Notes: generated by a model not told the origin, from the letters alone. 20,988 nt of DNA from an uncultured Streptococcus sp. (GCF_959025735.1 NZ_CAUFJQ010000024.1:1-20988); one strand, 5' to 3'; positions 1 through 6,577 are shown, counted from the first letter of the stretch. A program made the numbers and translations.

Positions 1-12
1 CGTAATTTATGG

Positions 13-18
13 TAAAAT
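13..18 (+). promoter_or_regulatory. Probable extended -10 promoter of pyrH
   Basis: TAAAAT preceded by TGG gives an extended -10 (TGn-TAAAAT), 27 bases before the pyrH start. The -35 region would lie outside or at the very edge of the window, so only half of the promoter can be judged. Confidence 0.4.
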
Positions 19-45
19 AATACAGATCAAAAAAGGAGAGAGAAA

Positions 46-777
46 ATGGTAGAACCTAAGTATAAACGTATCTTAATCAAGCTATCTGGTGAGGCTCTTG
101 CTGGCGAACGTGGTGTCGGAATCGATATCAAAACTGTCCAAAATATGGCCCAAGAAATCAAGGAAGTTCATGAACTTGGAATTGAAATTGCCTTGGTGAT
201 TGGAGGGGGAAACCTTTGGCGTGGAGAACCTGCTGCTGAAGCAGGGATGGATCGTGTTCAAGCAGACTACACAGGTATGCTTGGTACTGTCATGAACGCT
301 CTTGTGATGGCTGATTCGCTTCAACAAGTTGGCGTGGATACCCGTGTTCAAACAGCGATTGCCATGCAACAAGTCGCAGAACCTTATATCCGTGGTCGTG
401 CCCTTCGTCATCTTGAAAAAGATCGGATCGTGATCTTTGGTGCAGGGATCGGTTCTCCTTACTTCTCAACAGATACGACAGCAGCCCTTCGTGCAGCTGA
501 GATTGAAGCAGATGCCATTCTCATGGCCAAAAATGGGGTCGATGGTGTTTACAATGCCGATCCGAAAAAAGATGCTTCAGCTGTGAAATTTGAGGAATTG
601 ACTCACCGTGATGTGATCAACAAAGGTCTTCGCATCATGGACTCAACAGCCTCTACTCTCTCCATGGACAACGACATTGACTTGGTTGTCTTTAATATGA
701 ATGAACCAGGCAATATCAAACGCGTTGTCTTTGGTGAAAATATCGGTACAACCGTATCGAATAACGTAGAAAAATAA
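46..777 (+). CDS. pyrH: UMP kinase
   Basis: Cytoplasmic uridylate kinase: phosphorylates UMP to UDP with ATP, the step that feeds UTP and CTP synthesis. The 243-residue protein has the usual length of the bacterial hexameric enzyme of the amino-acid-kinase fold. Visible marks are the N-terminal KLSGEAL strand (residues 12-18), the glycine loop GGGNLWRG (53-60), and the later DGVYNADPKK segment typical of the nucleotide-binding half. The ATG at 46 follows a good ribosome site (AAGGAGAG) by about seven bases, and no better start lies upstream. frr follows after 19 bases, so pyrH and frr are probably one transcript, the usual bacterial pairing. Identification is firm. Confidence 0.97.
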   Translation: MVEPKYKRILIKLSGEALAGERGVGIDIKTVQNMAQEIKEVHELGIEIALVIGGGNLWRGEPAAEAGMDRVQADYTGMLGTVMNALVMADSLQQVGVDTRVQTAIAMQQVAEPYIRGRALRHLEKDRIVIFGAGIGSPYFSTDTTAALRAAEIEADAILMAKNGVDGVYNADPKKDASAVKFEELTHRDVINKGLRIMDSTASTLSMDNDIDLVVFNMNEPGNIKRVVFGENIGTTVSNNVEK

Positions 778-796
778 TAGAAAATAGAGGAAGATT

Positions 797-1354
797 ATGG
801 CAAACCCAATCGTAGAAAAAGCAAAAGAAAGAATGACCCAGTCTCACCAAAGTTTGGGACGTGAATTTGGTAGCATCCGTGCTGGACGTGCAAATGCAAG
901 TCTTTTGGATCGTATTTTCGTAGAATACTACGGAGTAGAGACTCCTTTGAACCAATTGGCATCTATCACTATTCCAGAAGCGCGTGTCTTGTTGATCACA
1001 CCATTTGATAAATCATCTTTGAAAGACATCGAGCACAGCATCAATGCTTCTGACCTTGGCATCACTCCAGCCAACGATGGATCTGTTATCCGCTTGGTTA
1101 TCCCAGCTTTGACAGAAGAAACTCGTCGTGACTTGGCAAAAGAAGTGAAAAAAGTGGGTGAAAATGCTAAAGTAGCGATCCGTAACATCCGTCGTGATGC
1201 TATGGATGAAGCGAAGAAACAAGAAAAAGCAAAAGAAATCACAGAAGATGAATTGAAAGGTCTTGAAAAAGAGATCCAAAAAGTTACGGATGATGCTGTT
1301 AAGCATGTAGATGAAATGACAGCGCACAAAGAAAAAGAATTGATGGAAGTTTAA
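797..1354 (+). CDS. frr: Ribosome recycling factor
   Basis: Ribosome recycling factor: with EF-G it splits the post-termination 70S complex so that subunits can be reused. The product has 185 residues, the family's standard length. The sequence shows the typical N-terminal helix (REFGSIRAGRANASLLD), the IPEARVLLITPFDK strand of the small domain, and the long basic C-terminal helices that form the three-helix bundle (RRDLAKEVKKVGENAKVAIRN). A ribosome site (AGGAAG) precedes the ATG. It follows pyrH closely and is probably cotranscribed with it; a weak terminator lies just downstream. Confidence 0.98.
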   Translation: MANPIVEKAKERMTQSHQSLGREFGSIRAGRANASLLDRIFVEYYGVETPLNQLASITIPEARVLLITPFDKSSLKDIEHSINASDLGITPANDGSVIRLVIPALTEETRRDLAKEVKKVGENAKVAIRNIRRDAMDEAKKQEKAKEITEDELKGLEKEIQKVTDDAVKHVDEMTAHKEKELMEV

Positions 1355-1382
1355 TCCATCCCAACCATTACAGGAAAGAAAG

Positions 1383-1413
1383 ACTCAGTTGGCACTGCTG
1401 GCTGGGTTTTATT
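1383..1413 (+). terminator. Weak terminator-like hairpin after frr
   Basis: ACTCAGTT pairs with GGCTGGGT (8 pairs, three of them G-U) around a 9-base loop and is followed by TTTTATTT. The stem is weak, so partial read-through into cvfB is plausible. Confidence 0.4.
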
Positions 1414-1453
1414 TCCATTATTCTTGTGAAGAGGCAAGAGGAAAGAAGGAAAC

Positions 1454-2308
1454 ATGAATACGAATCTAGCAAGCTACATCATGGGAATGGTCATCGATGA
1501 AAATGATCACTTCTATTTTGTTCAAAAAGATGGCCAGACCTACGCGCTTGATAAAGCAGAAGGCCCACACCAAGTCGGAGAAAGTGTCAAGGGCTTTGCC
1601 TATACAGATATGAAGCAAAAGCTCCGACTCACGACACTTGAAGTCACTGCAACTCAAGAAAGCTTTGGCTGGGGAACGGTCACGGAAGTGCGCAAGGATT
1701 TGGGAGTCTTCGTGGATACAGGGCTTCCAGATAAGCAGATTGTTGTCTCACTAGATATCCTACCGGAGATCAAAGATCTATGGCCTAAAAAGGGCGATCG
1801 TCTCTATATTCGCTTAGAAGTTGATAAGAAAGATCGGATTTGGGGAATCTTGGCCTACCAGGAAGATTTCCAGCGTTTGTCTCGTCCAGCCTACAACAAT
1901 ATGCAAAACCAAAACTGGCCAGCCATTGTCTACCGCTTGAAATTGTCTGGAACCTTTGTTTACCTTCCAGAGAACAATATGCTGGGCTTTATCCACCCAA
2001 GTGAGCGCTATGCAGAACCTCGTTTGGGAGAGGTCTTAAATGCTCGCGTTATTGGTTTTCGTGAGGTGGACCGGACCTTGAACCTATCTTTGAAGCCACG
2101 CTCCTTTGAGATGTTGGAAAACGATGCCCAAATGATTTTGACCTATTTGGAAGCCAATGGAGGCTTTATGACCTTGAATGATAAGTCATCTCCAGAAGAG
2201 ATCAAGGCAACTTTTGGGATTTCAAAAGGTCAGTTCAAAAAGGCTTTGGGGGGGTTGATGAAGGCCAAAAAAATCAAGCAAGACCAGTTTGGAACAGAGT
2301 TGATCTAA
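1454..2308 (+). CDS. cvfB: CvfB-type S1 RNA-binding protein
   Basis: Conserved virulence factor B family (YitL in Bacillus), a cytoplasmic RNA-binding protein that influences virulence-gene expression in Gram-positive cocci; its RNA targets in streptococci are not settled. The 284-residue product shows tandem S1-like beta-barrel segments: around residues 72-103 (GWGTVTEVRKDLGVFVD, then VVSLDILP) and 165-214 (GTFVYLPENNMLGFIHPSE, ending LNLSLKP). The C-terminal 65 residues resemble the family's winged-helix domain (FMTLNDKSSPEEIKATFG, then KGQFKKALGGLMKAKKI). The ATG follows AGAAGGAAAC. The small YozE-family gene follows after 10 bases, so the two are probably cotranscribed. Confidence 0.9.
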   Translation: MNTNLASYIMGMVIDENDHFYFVQKDGQTYALDKAEGPHQVGESVKGFAYTDMKQKLRLTTLEVTATQESFGWGTVTEVRKDLGVFVDTGLPDKQIVVSLDILPEIKDLWPKKGDRLYIRLEVDKKDRIWGILAYQEDFQRLSRPAYNNMQNQNWPAIVYRLKLSGTFVYLPENNMLGFIHPSERYAEPRLGEVLNARVIGFREVDRTLNLSLKPRSFEMLENDAQMILTYLEANGGFMTLNDKSSPEEIKATFGISKGQFKKALGGLMKAKKIKQDQFGTELI

Positions 2309-2318
2309 GAGGAGGCTT

Positions 2319-2534
2319 ATGCGAAAATCATTTTATACTTGGTTGATGACGGAGCGCAATCCTAAAAGCAATGCTCCTAAAGCCATTCTAGCAGATCTTG
2401 CATTTCATGAGTCTGCTTTTCCCAAGCATACAGATGACTTCGACGAGGTTAGTCGCTATCTAGAAGAGCATGCGAGCTTTTCCTTTAATCTTGGCGATTT
2501 TGATGCGATTTGGGAAGAATACCAAGCCCACTAG
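2319..2534 (+). CDS. YozE-family (UPF0346) small protein
   Basis: A 71-residue protein of the YozE/UPF0346 family, whose members form a small SAM-like helical fold of unknown function. It begins with the family's RKSFYTWLMTERNPKSN segment and carries the HTDDFDEVSRYLEEHASFSF core. Acidic and aromatic residues dominate, and there is no signal peptide or membrane segment. It lies 10 bases after cvfB with its own AGGAGG ribosome site. Family membership is clear from recalled streptococcal homologues; no function can be given. Confidence 0.9.
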   Translation: MRKSFYTWLMTERNPKSNAPKAILADLAFHESAFPKHTDDFDEVSRYLEEHASFSFNLGDFDAIWEEYQAH

Positions 2535-2545
2535 AAAAGGACAGG

Positions 2546-2573
2546 TCGAGGATGGTTTTTTCTCGGCCTCTTT
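2546..2573 (+). terminator. Terminator-like hairpin before phoH
   Basis: AGGTCGAG and CTCGGCCT form an 8-bp stem (one G-U) around a loop containing a T run, followed by CTTTGTT. The U tract after the stem is poor, so termination may be incomplete. Confidence 0.4.
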
Positions 2574-2581
2574 GTTATAAT
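2573..2581 (+). promoter_or_regulatory. Extended -10 promoter for phoH
   Basis: TGTTATAAT (TG, one base, consensus TATAAT at 2576-2581) lies 33 bases upstream of the phoH start. No convincing -35 is present, which fits an extended -10 promoter. Confidence 0.5.
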
Positions 2582-2613
2582 AATAGAAAAACACAGGTAG
2601 AGAGGTTCTTTAT

Positions 2614-3606
2614 TTGCAAGAACATTCAGTTGAAATTACATTAACGCATCCAGACGATCTCTTTCATTTGTTTGGATCCAACGAACGCCATCTTCGTTTG
2701 ATGGAGCAAGAATTTGGGGTAACTATTCATGCCCGGACAGAAATCGTCCAAATCATTGGGGAAGAAGAAACCTGCGAGCAAGTTCGTCAAGTCATCCAGG
2801 CTCTCTTGGTCCTCGTCAACCGTGGCATGACCATTGGAACGCCAGATGTGGTGACCGCCATTACCATGGTAAGAAATGGAGAATTGGATAAGTTCATCGC
2901 TCTCTATGAAGAAGAGATTATCAAGGATAGTTACGGCAAGCCCATTCGGGTTAAAACGCTTGGTCAAAAGATCTATGTCGATAGTGTCAAGAACCATGAT
3001 GTCACTTTTGGGATTGGACCAGCGGGGACTGGGAAAACCTTCCTAGCAGTGACTTTGGCCGTGACTGCCCTCAAGCGTGGTCAGGTCAAGCGGATCATTT
3101 TGACCCGTCCTGCTGTAGAAGCTGGAGAGAGCCTTGGTTTCCTACCAGGGGATCTTAAAGAAAAAGTAGACCCTTATCTACGTCCGGTCTATGATGCTCT
3201 TTACCAGATTTTAGGGAAAGACCAAACCACTCGGATGATGGAGCGGGAGATTATCGAGATTGCGCCTTTGGCTTATATGCGGGGGCGGACCTTGGACGAT
3301 GCCTTTGTCATCCTCGATGAAGCGCAAAATACCACCATCATGCAGATGAAGATGTTTTTGACCCGTCTTGGTTTTAACTCTAAGATGATTGTCAATGGAG
3401 ATACCAGCCAGATTGACCTTCCTCGAAATGTTAAATCCGGCTTGATTGATGCTCAGGAGAAATTGAAGAACATTTCTCAAATTGACTTTGTGCATTTCTC
3501 TGCTAAGGATGTCGTTCGCCATCCAGTAGTAGCAGAGATTATCCGGGCCTACGAGCCCATTCCAAATCCAGTCCTCAAAGAAGAACCGGATGTGGAAGAA
3601 GAATAA
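2614..3606 (+). CDS. phoH: PhoH-family ATPase
   Basis: PhoH-like P-loop ATPase, a cytoplasmic protein linked in other bacteria to RNA metabolism and ribosome maturation together with YbeY. The 330-residue protein has an N-terminal KH-like region (about residues 1-85) and then the ATPase domain: Walker A GPAGTGKT at 135-142, the LTRPAVEAGE motif at 163-172, Walker B VILDEAQN at 232-239, and NGDTSQIDLP as a sensor segment. The start is TTG, set by AGAGGT about eight bases upstream and by agreement with streptococcal homologues at HSVEITL. It has its own promoter. ybeY, its usual functional partner, lies about 10 kb away in this window rather than adjacent. Confidence 0.95.
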   Translation: MQEHSVEITLTHPDDLFHLFGSNERHLRLMEQEFGVTIHARTEIVQIIGEEETCEQVRQVIQALLVLVNRGMTIGTPDVVTAITMVRNGELDKFIALYEEEIIKDSYGKPIRVKTLGQKIYVDSVKNHDVTFGIGPAGTGKTFLAVTLAVTALKRGQVKRIILTRPAVEAGESLGFLPGDLKEKVDPYLRPVYDALYQILGKDQTTRMMEREIIEIAPLAYMRGRTLDDAFVILDEAQNTTIMQMKMFLTRLGFNSKMIVNGDTSQIDLPRNVKSGLIDAQEKLKNISQIDFVHFSAKDVVRHPVVAEIIRAYEPIPNPVLKEEPDVEEE

Positions 3607-3611
3607 AAGAA

Positions 3612-3639
3612 AAGGCAAAGATCGTCGGATCCTTGCCTT
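3612..3639 (-). terminator. Hairpin terminator between phoH and ald
   Basis: AAGGCAA-A-GATC pairs with GATC-C-TTGCCTT around a four-base loop (11 pairs, one mismatch). Read on the minus strand the hairpin is followed by TTTCTTTTATTC, so it fits best as the terminator of the leftward ald transcript; in the plus direction there is no U tract. Confidence 0.55.
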
Positions 3640-3666
3640 AAATTGACGATAAAATCATCTCCTAGC

Positions 3667-3820
3667 CTTTCCTTAGGTGAGAACGGAGGTTAGGTGAAAT
3701 TATCCAGTGGATGATTTCAGCAATCCAAGAAGTTCTATGACTAATAATTGAGCCTAAGGTCTCAATTATTCCGAGTGCTTGAAACTAAATTGTTTCAAGC
3801 ACTTTTCTCACGGCGGAAAG
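3667..3820 (+). repeat. Structured modular repeat, copy 1
   Basis: A 154-base element bounded by CTTTCC (3667-3672) and GGAAAG (3815-3820), with an inner GTGAGAA / TTCTCAC pair (3677-3683 and 3805-3811). Inside are three hairpins: GAAATTATCC/GGATGATTTC; a 10-bp AATAATTGAG/CTCAATTATT stem (3743-3752, 3761-3770) with loop CCTAAGGT; and a perfect 12-bp AGTGCTTGAAAC/GTTTCAAGCACT stem followed by TTTTC that looks like a terminator. The flanking segments match copy 2 at 6291-6577, in the same orientation. It may encode a small structured RNA or be a non-autonomous element; no family name is claimed. Confidence 0.75.
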
Positions 3821-3937
3821 TCTCTGAAAATGATTTAAAAAATTCAAAACAACTTGTTTTTTTCAAAACATTTTTAATTAGTTCATATGAAAAAATAAGT
3901 AGTTTGTTTTTTTCGATGGTGATTTTTTTATGATAGT
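3821..3937. other. AT-rich intergenic tail, no gene seen
   Basis: The stretch between repeat copy 1 and the end of ald is AT-rich with several T and A runs. A 61-codon open frame covers it and the repeat, but it lacks a ribosome site and a protein-like composition. Nothing functional is supported. Confidence 0.5.
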
Positions 3938-5050
3938 TTAAACCAATTCATCAATTGGTGTGAAGTCACGCTCTAAACCAGTAGCAACGGGTTGGCTAGT
4001 GATGTGACCTTGGTAAGTGGTGACCCCTTGGCGCAGGCCTTCGTCGAGGGCAATGGCCTTGTGGAAGCCATTGTCAGCTAGGGATTCGACATAAGGAAGG
4101 GTCACATTGGTAAGGGCGATAGTAGAGGTACGAGCGACAGCCCCTGGGATATTGGCAACGGCATAGTGGAGCACGCCATGTTTTTCGTAAACTGGCTCCG
4201 TATGCGTTGTGACACGGTCTGCTGTTTCAATAACCCCACCTTGGTCAACGGCCACATCGACGATGACTGAACCGGGACGCATTTGTTTAACCATATCGTC
4301 TGTCACTAATTTAGGAGCTTTAGCACCAGGAATCAAGACAGCACCGATGACAACATCAGCATCACGGACGCTGGCTTCAATGTTAAATGGGTTGGACATG
4401 AGGGTTTGGATTTGGTGGCCAAAGACATCTTCCAGAACAGCCAAACGTTTAGCGCTGATATCTAAGATGGTCACTTGGGCGCCGAGTCCAAGGGCGATAC
4501 GAGCTGCGTGGGTTCCAACGACCCCGCCTCCGATGATGGTGACTTTCCCTTTGGGAACACCTGGTACCCCACCTAGGAGGACTCCTGATCCACCTTCTTG
4601 TTTGGTCAGGAAGTGAGCACCGATTTGCACGGCCATCCGTCCAGCCACCTCACTCATTGGCACCAAGAGAGGCAATTGTCCATCAAGGTCACGCACCGTT
4701 TCGTAGGCCACCCCAGTTGTTTTAGCTGAGACCATAGCGTCCGCTAATTCAGGTGCGGCAGCCATATGCAAGTAAGTGAAGAGCAAGAGGTCTTCGCGAA
4801 GGAAGCCGTATTCTTCAGTAAGAGGTTCTTTGACTTTGACCACCATCTCAGCGGCCCAAGCTTCTGCAGCAGTCGCAACAATAGTCGCTCCTTGTTTGGC
4901 GTAATCTTCATCTGCAAAGCCAGAACCAAGTCCGGCATTTGTTTCTACTAAAACTTGATGCCCTTTCTTGACCAAGCTTTGTACTCCTGCAGGTGTCAAA
5001 CCGACCCGATTTTCGTTGTTTTTAATTTCTTTAGGAATACCAATAAGCAT
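3938..5050 (-). CDS. ald: Alanine dehydrogenase
   Basis: NAD-dependent L-alanine dehydrogenase, which interconverts alanine and pyruvate plus ammonia in the cytoplasm. The 370-residue product has the family's normal length. The N-terminus MLIGIPKEIKNNENRVGL is diagnostic; Lys74 (VKVKEP) and His95 (YLHMAAAP) correspond to the catalytic lysine and histidine known in this family, and the Rossmann segment with GGGVVGTHAA lies at about 172-197. The ATG at 5050 is chosen because GGAGG sits seven bases upstream; the frame stays open back to a GTG at 5128, but that codon has no properly spaced ribosome site. The gene converges on phoH and is read from its own promoter. The leader carries a terminator-like hairpin. 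Confidence 0.95.
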   Translation of the reverse strand: MLIGIPKEIKNNENRVGLTPAGVQSLVKKGHQVLVETNAGLGSGFADEDYAKQGATIVATAAEAWAAEMVVKVKEPLTEEYGFLREDLLLFTYLHMAAAPELADAMVSAKTTGVAYETVRDLDGQLPLLVPMSEVAGRMAVQIGAHFLTKQEGGSGVLLGGVPGVPKGKVTIIGGGVVGTHAARIALGLGAQVTILDISAKRLAVLEDVFGHQIQTLMSNPFNIEASVRDADVVIGAVLIPGAKAPKLVTDDMVKQMRPGSVIVDVAVDQGGVIETADRVTTHTEPVYEKHGVLHYAVANIPGAVARTSTIALTNVTLPYVESLADNGFHKAIALDEGLRQGVTTYQGHITSQPVATGLERDFTPIDELV

Positions 5051-5079
5051 TCTTGCCTCCTTGCTCAGATTTAGGTGTA

Positions 5080-5125
5080 AAAAGGCCATTGGTGTAAGAT
5101 TGCTCTCTTGACTCAATGACCTTTT
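5080..5125 (-). terminator. Terminator-like hairpin in the ald leader
   Basis: On the minus strand AAAAGGTCATTG pairs with CAATGGCCTTTTT (one G-U) around a loop of about 22 bases and runs straight into five U. It lies after the ald promoter and before the ald ribosome site, so it could attenuate ald transcription. The hairpin is symmetric enough to act in both directions. Confidence 0.45.
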
Positions 5126-5156
5126 CACTCCTTATCCGATTGTTTTGATTGATTTT

Positions 5157-5185
5157 ATTGTATAGAAAAGTGGGTTAAAAAGCAA
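5157..5185 (-). promoter_or_regulatory. Probable ald promoter
   Basis: On the minus strand TTGCTT (5180-5185) and TACAAT (5157-5162) are separated by 17 bases, about 107 bases before the ald start codon. It leaves a leader of about 100 bases that contains the hairpin at 5080-5125. Confidence 0.5.
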
Positions 5186-5198
5186 GAAAAATTTGAGC

Positions 5199-5227
5199 TT
5201 GCCTTACTTTATGTTATTTGCTAAACT
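5199..5227 (+). promoter_or_regulatory. Probable promoter of the acetyltransferase gene
   Basis: TTGCCT (5199-5204) and TAAACT (5222-5227) with a 17-base spacer, 23 bases before the start codon. It is back to back with the ald promoter. Confidence 0.45.
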
Positions 5228-5250
5228 AATTCCTAAAGAAGGAGTGTCAA

Positions 5251-5820
5251 ATGGAAAATTTATATGTGAAGTTAGCGGCTTATCGTGAAGTGGAGACAGA
5301 GCGTTTGCACTTGCGTCCGGTCACTCTTGAAGATGCACCGGCTATGTTTGAGTACGCTTCTGATGAGACAGTTACACGCTATACGTTTCCAACCAATCAA
5401 AGTCTAGAAGAGACGCGTAATAATATTGCCCTCTTTTACCTAGCGAGCCCACTTGGAAAATGGGGGATCGAGCTCAAAGAAAATGGAAAATTTATCGGGA
5501 CGATTGATTTACTGGATTTGGATCTTTGTCTGAAGAAGGGGAGTATCGGCTATGTTCTGAATAAAGACTATTGGAACCAGGGTCTTGCGACAGAGGCTAC
5601 CAAGGCAGTCATTGCCTTGGCTTTTGAACAGTTAGGGATGAACAAGCTCATTGCTGTTCATGATCAGGACAACCCAGCTTCTGGACGGGTGATGGCCAAA
5701 TCAGGTATGAAATATTCTCACGAGGAGCCCTACGCGATGCTAGACTTGCATGAAGAAGGGAGAATGGTGACGAGAGTTCATTATGTCCTCACTAAGGAAG
5801 AATATTTGGCAGAAAAATGA
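5251..5820 (+). CDS. GNAT-family N-acetyltransferase (RimJ/RimL-like)
   Basis: Cytoplasmic acetyl-CoA-dependent N-acetyltransferase of the RimJ/RimL subgroup. The 189-residue protein begins the fold at TERLHLRPVTLEDA (residues 16-29) and has the acetyl-CoA binding segment around NQGLATEATKAV (109-120), followed by the NKLIAVHDQDNPASGRVMAKSG strand and helix (131-152) common to this group. Substrate cannot be read from the sequence; relatives act on ribosomal-protein N-termini, antibiotics or small amines. The ATG follows GAAGGAGT by six bases. It is a single-gene unit between the ald promoter and tRNA-Thr, with no sign of transfer. Confidence 0.85.
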   Translation: MENLYVKLAAYREVETERLHLRPVTLEDAPAMFEYASDETVTRYTFPTNQSLEETRNNIALFYLASPLGKWGIELKENGKFIGTIDLLDLDLCLKKGSIGYVLNKDYWNQGLATEATKAVIALAFEQLGMNKLIAVHDQDNPASGRVMAKSGMKYSHEEPYAMLDLHEEGRMVTRVHYVLTKEEYLAEK

Positions 5821-5829
5821 GTCAAGATA

Positions 5830-5859
5830 TTGACAAAAGGCCTATCTCCATGATATAGT
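5830..5859 (+). promoter_or_regulatory. tRNA-Thr promoter
   Basis: Consensus TTGACA (5830-5835) and TATAGT (5854-5859) with an 18-base spacer, 11 bases before the first base of the tRNA. Confidence 0.65.
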
Positions 5860-5870
5860 AGATAGGTACT

Positions 5871-5943
5871 GCTGGTTTAGCTCAGTCGGTAGAGCGCATC
5901 CATGGTAAGGATGAGGTCGCCGGTTCAATCCCGGCAACTAGCA
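5871..5943 (+). tRNA. tRNA-Thr (anticodon GGT)
   Basis: All four arms form: acceptor GCTGGTT/AACTAGC (one G-U), D arm GCTC/GAGC, anticodon arm CATCC/GGATG with the seven-base loop ATGGTAA giving anticodon GGT (threonine, codons ACC and ACU), and T arm GCCGG/CCGGC with loop TTCAATC. The discriminator base is A, and CCA is not encoded. It has its own promoter and a strong terminator, so it is a solo tRNA gene. Confidence 0.95.
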
Positions 5944-5954
5944 TAGTAGAAGAG

Positions 5955-5985
5955 AGAAGCTTAGAGAGATCTAAGCTTCTTTTTC
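5955..5985 (+). terminator. Terminator of tRNA-Thr
   Basis: A perfect 11-bp stem AGAAGCTTAGA/TCTAAGCTTCT with a GAGA loop, followed by TTTTCTT. Confidence 0.8.
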
Positions 5986-6209
5986 TTGTCTTTAAATGTT
6001 CAAAAAACTTAATGGCTACTTTAAACGTCTTTATAGGCTATCGAATTAAGGGTTAGTTAATAGGTTTTAAATTTGCTATATCAGAACCAATTCCCGTACC
6101 GTATTTATCAAATTTTTTGGAAACAGTACAATGATACAATTCCTATTTTAATTTACACTAAGTTAGTCTTGAAAATATTATAACTTTTATTTTAAGGAAT
6201 GAAAGTCAT
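5986..6209. other. AT-rich intergenic stretch, no gene seen
   Basis: From the tRNA terminator to the small ORF at 6210 the sequence is AT-rich. It has no credible open frame with a start and ribosome site, and no strong hairpin. It is the left edge of the AT-rich accessory block. A short startless open stretch on the minus strand (about 6142-6053) could be a remnant but cannot be supported. Confidence 0.4.
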
Positions 6210-6290
6210 ATGGATATTAAACTTATTAAGATCAGTTATTTATTGGACAAAGAAATCTATATTATCAGATTGAAGAAAAGGTCTTCTTAA
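6210..6290 (+). CDS. Possible small basic peptide ORF
   Basis: A 26-codon ORF starting MDIKLIKISYLL and ending LKKRSS, with AAGGAA 10-11 bases upstream of its ATG. It is hydrophobic in the middle and basic at the end, and its stop codon directly abuts the outer arm of repeat copy 2. An overlapping 24-codon frame starts at 6199. No homologue is recognised and no good promoter is visible; it may be chance in AT-rich DNA. Confidence 0.2.
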   Translation: MDIKLIKISYLLDKEIYIIRLKKRSS

Positions 6291-6577
6291 AAACTTTCCT
6301 TAGGTGAGTACGGACGTCAGCGAACTTCTACGAAGTTCCATGACTAATTATTGAGCCTAAGGTCTCAATAATTCCGAGTGAGGCTGGGACAAAAGTCCTA
6401 GCCTCTCAATTGTCTTTGGATTGTCGAGCAAGACGCAGTGGTTGAGTGGGCTCTACTACGCTGATTTCATCAGCTTATACAGCCCTACTCAACTGTGCGG
6501 AGGTGGGACGACGAAATCGAATTCTAACGAATTACCGATTTCTGTCCCACTCTCACTTTTCTCACAGCGGAAAGTTT
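6291..6577 (+). repeat. Structured modular repeat, copy 2
   Basis: A 287-base relative of the element at 3667-3820. It is bounded by a perfect 9-bp pair AAACTTTCC (6291-6299) / GGAAAGTTT (6569-6577) with an inner GTGAG/CTCAC pair. It carries GAACTTC/GAAGTTC, then a perfect 10-bp AATTATTGAG/CTCAATAATT stem (6346-6355, 6364-6373) with the same CCTAAGGT loop as copy 1. Between the shared CCGAGTG and CACTTTTCTCAC, where copy 1 has a simple 12-bp hairpin, copy 2 holds a three-hairpin cassette (6380-6550). Same orientation as copy 1. Confidence 0.75.
6380..6550 (+). repeat. Three-hairpin cassette inside repeat copy 2
   Basis: Hairpin 1 is GAGGCTGGGAC-AAAA-GTCCTAGCCTC (6380-6405). Hairpin 2 spans 6434-6499, with GTTGAGTGGGCT pairing AGCCC-T-ACTCAAC and an inner GCTGAT/ATCAGC. 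Hairpin 3 spans 6503-6550, with GTGGGAC/GTCCCAC, GAAATCG/CGATTTC and AATTC/GAATT. From memory, similar GGCTGGGAC and GTCCCAC sequences are scattered between genes in streptococci and other Firmicutes; this could not be verified here. Confidence 0.6.

Noticed and set aside
928..1329. Long minus-strand open frames opposite frr, and similar ones opposite ald, era, mutM and rnr
   Set aside because: They are antisense shadows of strongly conserved genes, without ribosome sites or recognisable domains.
3748..3933. 61-codon plus-strand open frame over repeat copy 1 and the following A/T runs
   Set aside because: No ribosome site, composition dominated by repeat and homopolymer sequence, and it starts inside a conserved hairpin stem.
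5051..5128. N-terminal extension of alanine dehydrogenase from GTG 5128
   Set aside because: The extra 26 residues are not part of the family's fold, the ribosome site touches the GTG, and the ATG at 5050 has an ideal GGAGG.
5871..5943. tRNA-Thr as an integration site for a mobile island
   Set aside because: No second copy of the tRNA 3' end and no integrase gene was seen in the window.
6053..6142. Minus-strand open stretch containing KKFDKYGTGIGSDIANLKP, possibly the tail of a lost gene
   Set aside because: No start codon or ribosome site, only 29 codons, and no family recognised.
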